This document shows positions 5,308 to 6,728 of a DNA stretch of 6,728 nt, one piece after another. Source of the DNA: JBBSGD01 sp038254435 (lineage in GTDB: Bacteria; Actinomycetota; CADDZG01; WHSQ01); contig JBBSGD010000088.1 of the NCBI GenBank assembly GCA_038254435.1, positions 1 through 6,728 on the forward strand, in the 5' to 3' direction. Numbering within the stretch: position 1 is the first letter of the stretch; each line of letters starts with the position of its first letter. A program made the position numbers and the translations under genes. Below the pieces are notes generated by a model that worked only from the letters and a program-made list of their open reading frames with translations, was not told the origin of the DNA and did no database searches.

Positions 5308-5652
5308 ATGAGCAACGAACAGGCGGCACCTGAGACGAAAGGTGTCACGGTGGAGCTACTTGCAACGGTTGACCTTGGCCCTGAGATCGAGGGCATGGTA
5401 GGGCGTCAACTTCGAATGCGTATGGTGACCATCGAGCCTGGAGGCGTCTTCGGCCCGATTCACGACCATAAAGACAGACCAGGCACCGTCTACATGCTGC
5501 AAGGAATGATCACTGACCATCGACATGGAGTCGCTACGGACTATGGGCCGGGAGTGGGCTGGCCCGAGGATAGGAACACCACACACTGGCTTGAGAACAG
5601 AGGAACGATTCCGGCGGTGGAGATCTCGGTCGATATAGTCAGGCAAGAGTAA
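5308..5652 (+). CDS. Single-domain cupin protein
   Basis: A complete 114-residue protein with one conserved beta-barrel domain. Cupin motif 1 is seen as GGVFGPIHDHKDRPGTVYML followed by QG (46-66), with the metal-binding HxH at H52 and H54. Motif 2 is GPGVGWPEDRNTTHWLENRG (80-99), with H93 and N97. The glutamate usual in motif 1, a few residues after HxH, is replaced (PGT), so the metal site would have three histidines at most. Single-domain cupins of this size range from dioxygenases and isomerases to ligand-binding or storage proteins; the substrate cannot be inferred here. No signal peptide, so cytosolic. The ATG at 5308 follows a purine-rich AGAGGGGAGAG immediately upstream, with a short spacer. 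It is monocistronic, divergent from the 103-residue membrane protein, and preceded by the 19-bp-period repeats, which suggest its own regulation. Its base composition looks less GC-rich than that of the DUF1990 pair. Confidence 0.8.
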   Translation: MSNEQAAPETKGVTVELLATVDLGPEIEGMVGRQLRMRMVTIEPGGVFGPIHDHKDRPGTVYMLQGMITDHRHGVATDYGPGVGWPEDRNTTHWLENRGTIPAVEISVDIVRQE

Positions 5653-5801
5653 GCTCAGGCCCGACATCTACTAGTAACTGCCCTGCGTGTTATCGGACCG
5701 GTACTTGTTGTCTTCTCGGTGACATTGCTGTTCGACGCTCCGGCCAGCTCTAGTCCTGCGCCTCTTGCTCAAGGACGACCGCGTAGGGAAGGCCGATCTA
5801 G

Positions 5802-5948
5802 TGCCACTACAAGAGGCTTACAAAGCGCATCCGTAAAGCCGCCCAGGCAAGCCTCTGCATCGAGTGCGGCGAGTGGTGGGCAACTCGCAAGGGCCGTTGT
5901 GATCGGTGTGCCATGCGGGAGCGACGAAGGGAGCCTTCCGGTTCATAG
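5802..5948 (+). pseudogene. Degenerate zinc-ribbon reading frame
   Basis: A startless open frame reads YKRLTKRIRKAAQASLCIEC, then GEWWATRKGRCDRC and AMRERRREPSGS, stopping at TAG (5946-5948). The C-x2-C-x10-C-x2-C pattern, flanked by basic residues, looks like a small zinc-ribbon/DNA-binding protein of the type carried by phages and integrative elements. No ATG, GTG or TTG precedes the cysteines in frame, and a stop lies at 5799, so if it was a gene its 5' end has been lost or frameshifted. It lies next to the right arm repeats, where elements often carry small accessory genes. The function is not assigned. Confidence 0.3.
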
Positions 5949-5950
5949 GC

Positions 5951-5980
5951 GTTTACAAACAGTTGCGCGTTTGCTAACGG
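5951..5980 (+). repeat. Right arm-type repeats (putative integrase arm sites)
   Basis: GTTTACAAACAG (5951-5962) and GTTTGCTAACGG (5969-5980) are spaced 18 bases apart, about 120 bases inside attR. The second is identical to 135-146 and the first matches 124-135 at ten of twelve positions. Same-orientation copies at both ends fit arm-type binding sites of the element's integrase. Confidence 0.5.
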
Positions 5981-6100
5981 ACCGTTTGGAATTCGGCAGG
6001 ATTAGACGACACGGCCGCTCGCTTCCCCTGTAAAGGGGCAGGTCAATCAGCGCGCACTTATCGGCACAAGGCCACACCAAACAATACTGGCTTCATGGGT

Positions 6101-6129
6101 GTTCAAGTCCCCCCTCCGACACCACGAAA
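6101..6129 (+). repeat. attR: right copy of the 29-bp attachment core
   Basis: Exact copy of 56-84, starting at the last base of the T stem and running through the tRNA CCA into GAAA. The sequence before it (GGCTTCATGGGT) is not tRNA, so this is only a 3' tRNA fragment, as expected at the distal junction of an element in a tRNA gene. Sequence after 6129 should be the original chromosomal neighbour of the tRNA. Confidence 0.85.
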
Positions 6130-6175
6130 ACGCAGCCCGAACGGCATCCGCCCCGGGTGGCGTCGCCTCCTTGCC

Positions 6176-6622
6176 TTAGGGAGCCGCCGTACCCAGGCTT
6201 GCCGCGATGTCTTCGATGGCGACTCGCTCGGCGGAGCTGACGCTCTCCCCACCCTCTCGATGGGCGCTCGCTACTTTGTCCGCGAGGCTCAAAACGAAGC
6301 GCCTGTAGTCGTCGAGCTCCTCCGGCGTCGCCTTGCGCTCGAGCAGCTCGGCCGCTGAGCGAAGATGTTGCAAGCCCTTGTCTTTGAGCTCCTCGGCAGA
6401 GTGATACCGCGTGTGGTCGGTTTCGGGCTTTGCCGCCACGATCTCATCGAGAAGCTCGCTTTCCCCGTGTTGCTTGCGCACCTCCGCGTAAGCCTTCACG
6501 ATCGCGATCGTCTCCCGGAAGGTTCCTCCGCGCTGCGCGGTGACCACGATCATGCCGGCGCTCGGCGGGCCCTGTAGAACGACCTGCCACTCGTCCGGCG
6601 TGAAATCGGCTTTTGCCGTCAT
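6176..6622 (-). CDS. Uncharacterised 148-residue protein in the chromosomal flank
   Basis: A complete protein, starting MTAKADFTPDEWQVVLQGPP and SAGMIVVTAQRGGTFRETIA, then a mostly helical middle (AYAEVRKQHGESELLDEIVA, HSAEELKDKGLQHLRSAAEL) and a C-terminus with YRRFVLSLADKVASAHREGG and VSSAERVAIEDIAASLG. I recall similar hypothetical proteins in actinobacteria but no function. The C-terminal pattern is vaguely like helical TerB-type segments, which I would not use as an assignment. No signal peptide or membrane segment, so probably cytosolic. The ATG at 6622 follows a good AAAGGAGAG ribosome site. The in-frame extension to the window edge (35 more residues) lacks this support and is rejected. 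It lies outside attR and is probably a native neighbour of the tRNA-Leu gene. Confidence 0.75.
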   Translation of the reverse strand: MTAKADFTPDEWQVVLQGPPSAGMIVVTAQRGGTFRETIAIVKAYAEVRKQHGESELLDEIVAAKPETDHTRYHSAEELKDKGLQHLRSAAELLERKATPEELDDYRRFVLSLADKVASAHREGGESVSSAERVAIEDIAASLGTAAP

Positions 6623-6728
6623 GCCACTCTCCTTTCGCTCGTAACAACGACGATCCGCGCGAGACACCAACTCGGCCAAGCCCGTCGCCTTTGCCCGGAA
6701 GTAGAATAGGCAACGCGGCAGGGGCACG

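Larger units (their letters stand above)
5653..6100. other. Gene-poor right end of the element
   Basis: Between the cupin stop and attR there is no credible complete gene. It contains the degenerate zinc-ribbon frame, the right arm-type repeats and a small hairpin, CCCCT (6026-6030) with AGGGG around GTAA, without a T-run. The 104-residue plus-strand frame starting at 5719 is low-complexity (serine, arginine, alanine) and lies in a different frame from the cysteine motif. I regard it as a shadow. Confidence 0.5.
56..6129. mobile_element. Decayed integrative element in tRNA-Leu(GAG)
   Basis: The element is bounded by exact 29-base direct repeats of the tRNA 3' end. Its integrase lies directly inside the left repeat and reads toward it, as is common for tRNA-targeted elements. 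Inside are a C-terminal piece of a mobile-element helicase/primase-like protein and an HNH nuclease gene, both damaged, plus several intact small cargo genes. No conjugation, capsid or intact replication gene is visible. It is therefore best called a remnant, or a non-autonomous island, of an actinobacterial integrative element or prophage. Whether the cargo arrived with the integrase or was trapped by later insertions cannot be told from one window. Confidence 0.75.

Noticed and set aside
5719..6033. A 104-codon plus-strand frame at the right end
   Set aside because: Low-complexity composition, no clear ribosome site, and it is out of frame with the only motif-bearing sequence there (the cysteine pairs).
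1..6728. CRISPR arrays, toxin-antitoxin pairs, restriction-modification, retrons or other defence systems
   Set aside because: No regularly spaced repeats and no recognisable methylase, Cas, reverse transcriptase or toxin-antitoxin genes; the HNH remnant alone is not evidence of a defence system.

Overview
This is a high-GC window, most likely from an actinobacterium or a related high-GC lineage. The evidence is the codon bias toward G/C in third positions, GTG/TTG-type starts, and the look of the integrase, helicase and envelope proteins. No single gene fixes the genus. The dominant structure is a small, decayed integrative element of about 6 kb in the 3' end of a tRNA-Leu(GAG) gene. The tRNA 3' end (T arm, acceptor strand and CCA) lies at the left edge. 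An exact 29-base copy of that end recurs at 6101-6129 without the rest of the tRNA. These are the expected attL and attR of a tyrosine-recombinase element. Short repeats with consensus GTTTrCwAACrG sit just inside both ends (124-146 and 5951-5980) and look like integrase arm-type sites.

Layout, left to right: tRNA-Leu 3' part (1-79); tyrosine integrase remnant on the minus strand (140-973), missing its N-terminus and carrying two frameshifts; the C-terminal fragment of a primase/helicase-type ATP-binding protein of mobile elements on the plus strand (about 1016-1576); a small secreted protein (minus, 1668-2165); an HNH endonuclease gene broken by one extra C (plus, about 2337-2571); a stretch of about 380 bases without a credible gene; a 70-residue two-helix membrane protein (minus, 2952-3164); a translationally coupled pair of DUF1990/UPF0548-like proteins (plus, 3221-3931 and 3924-4706); a 103-residue two-helix membrane protein (minus, 4747-5058); a divergent intergenic region with a striking 19-bp-period repeat (5256-5289); a cupin protein (plus, 5308-5652); a gene-poor right end with a degenerate zinc-ribbon reading frame, the arm repeats and attR; and, beyond attR, an uncharacterised 148-residue protein (minus, 6176-6622), presumably in the chromosomal flank.

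The mobility and replication genes (integrase, helicase, HNH) are all damaged. The remaining genes (secreted protein, two small membrane proteins, DUF1990 pair, cupin) have intact frames. The simplest reading is a fossil element that can no longer move by itself but whose cargo has been kept. No complete, recognisable new defence or metabolic system is present. The least explained coherent unit is the overlapping DUF1990 pair with its divergent small membrane gene, followed by the cupin gene with its repeat-rich upstream region.
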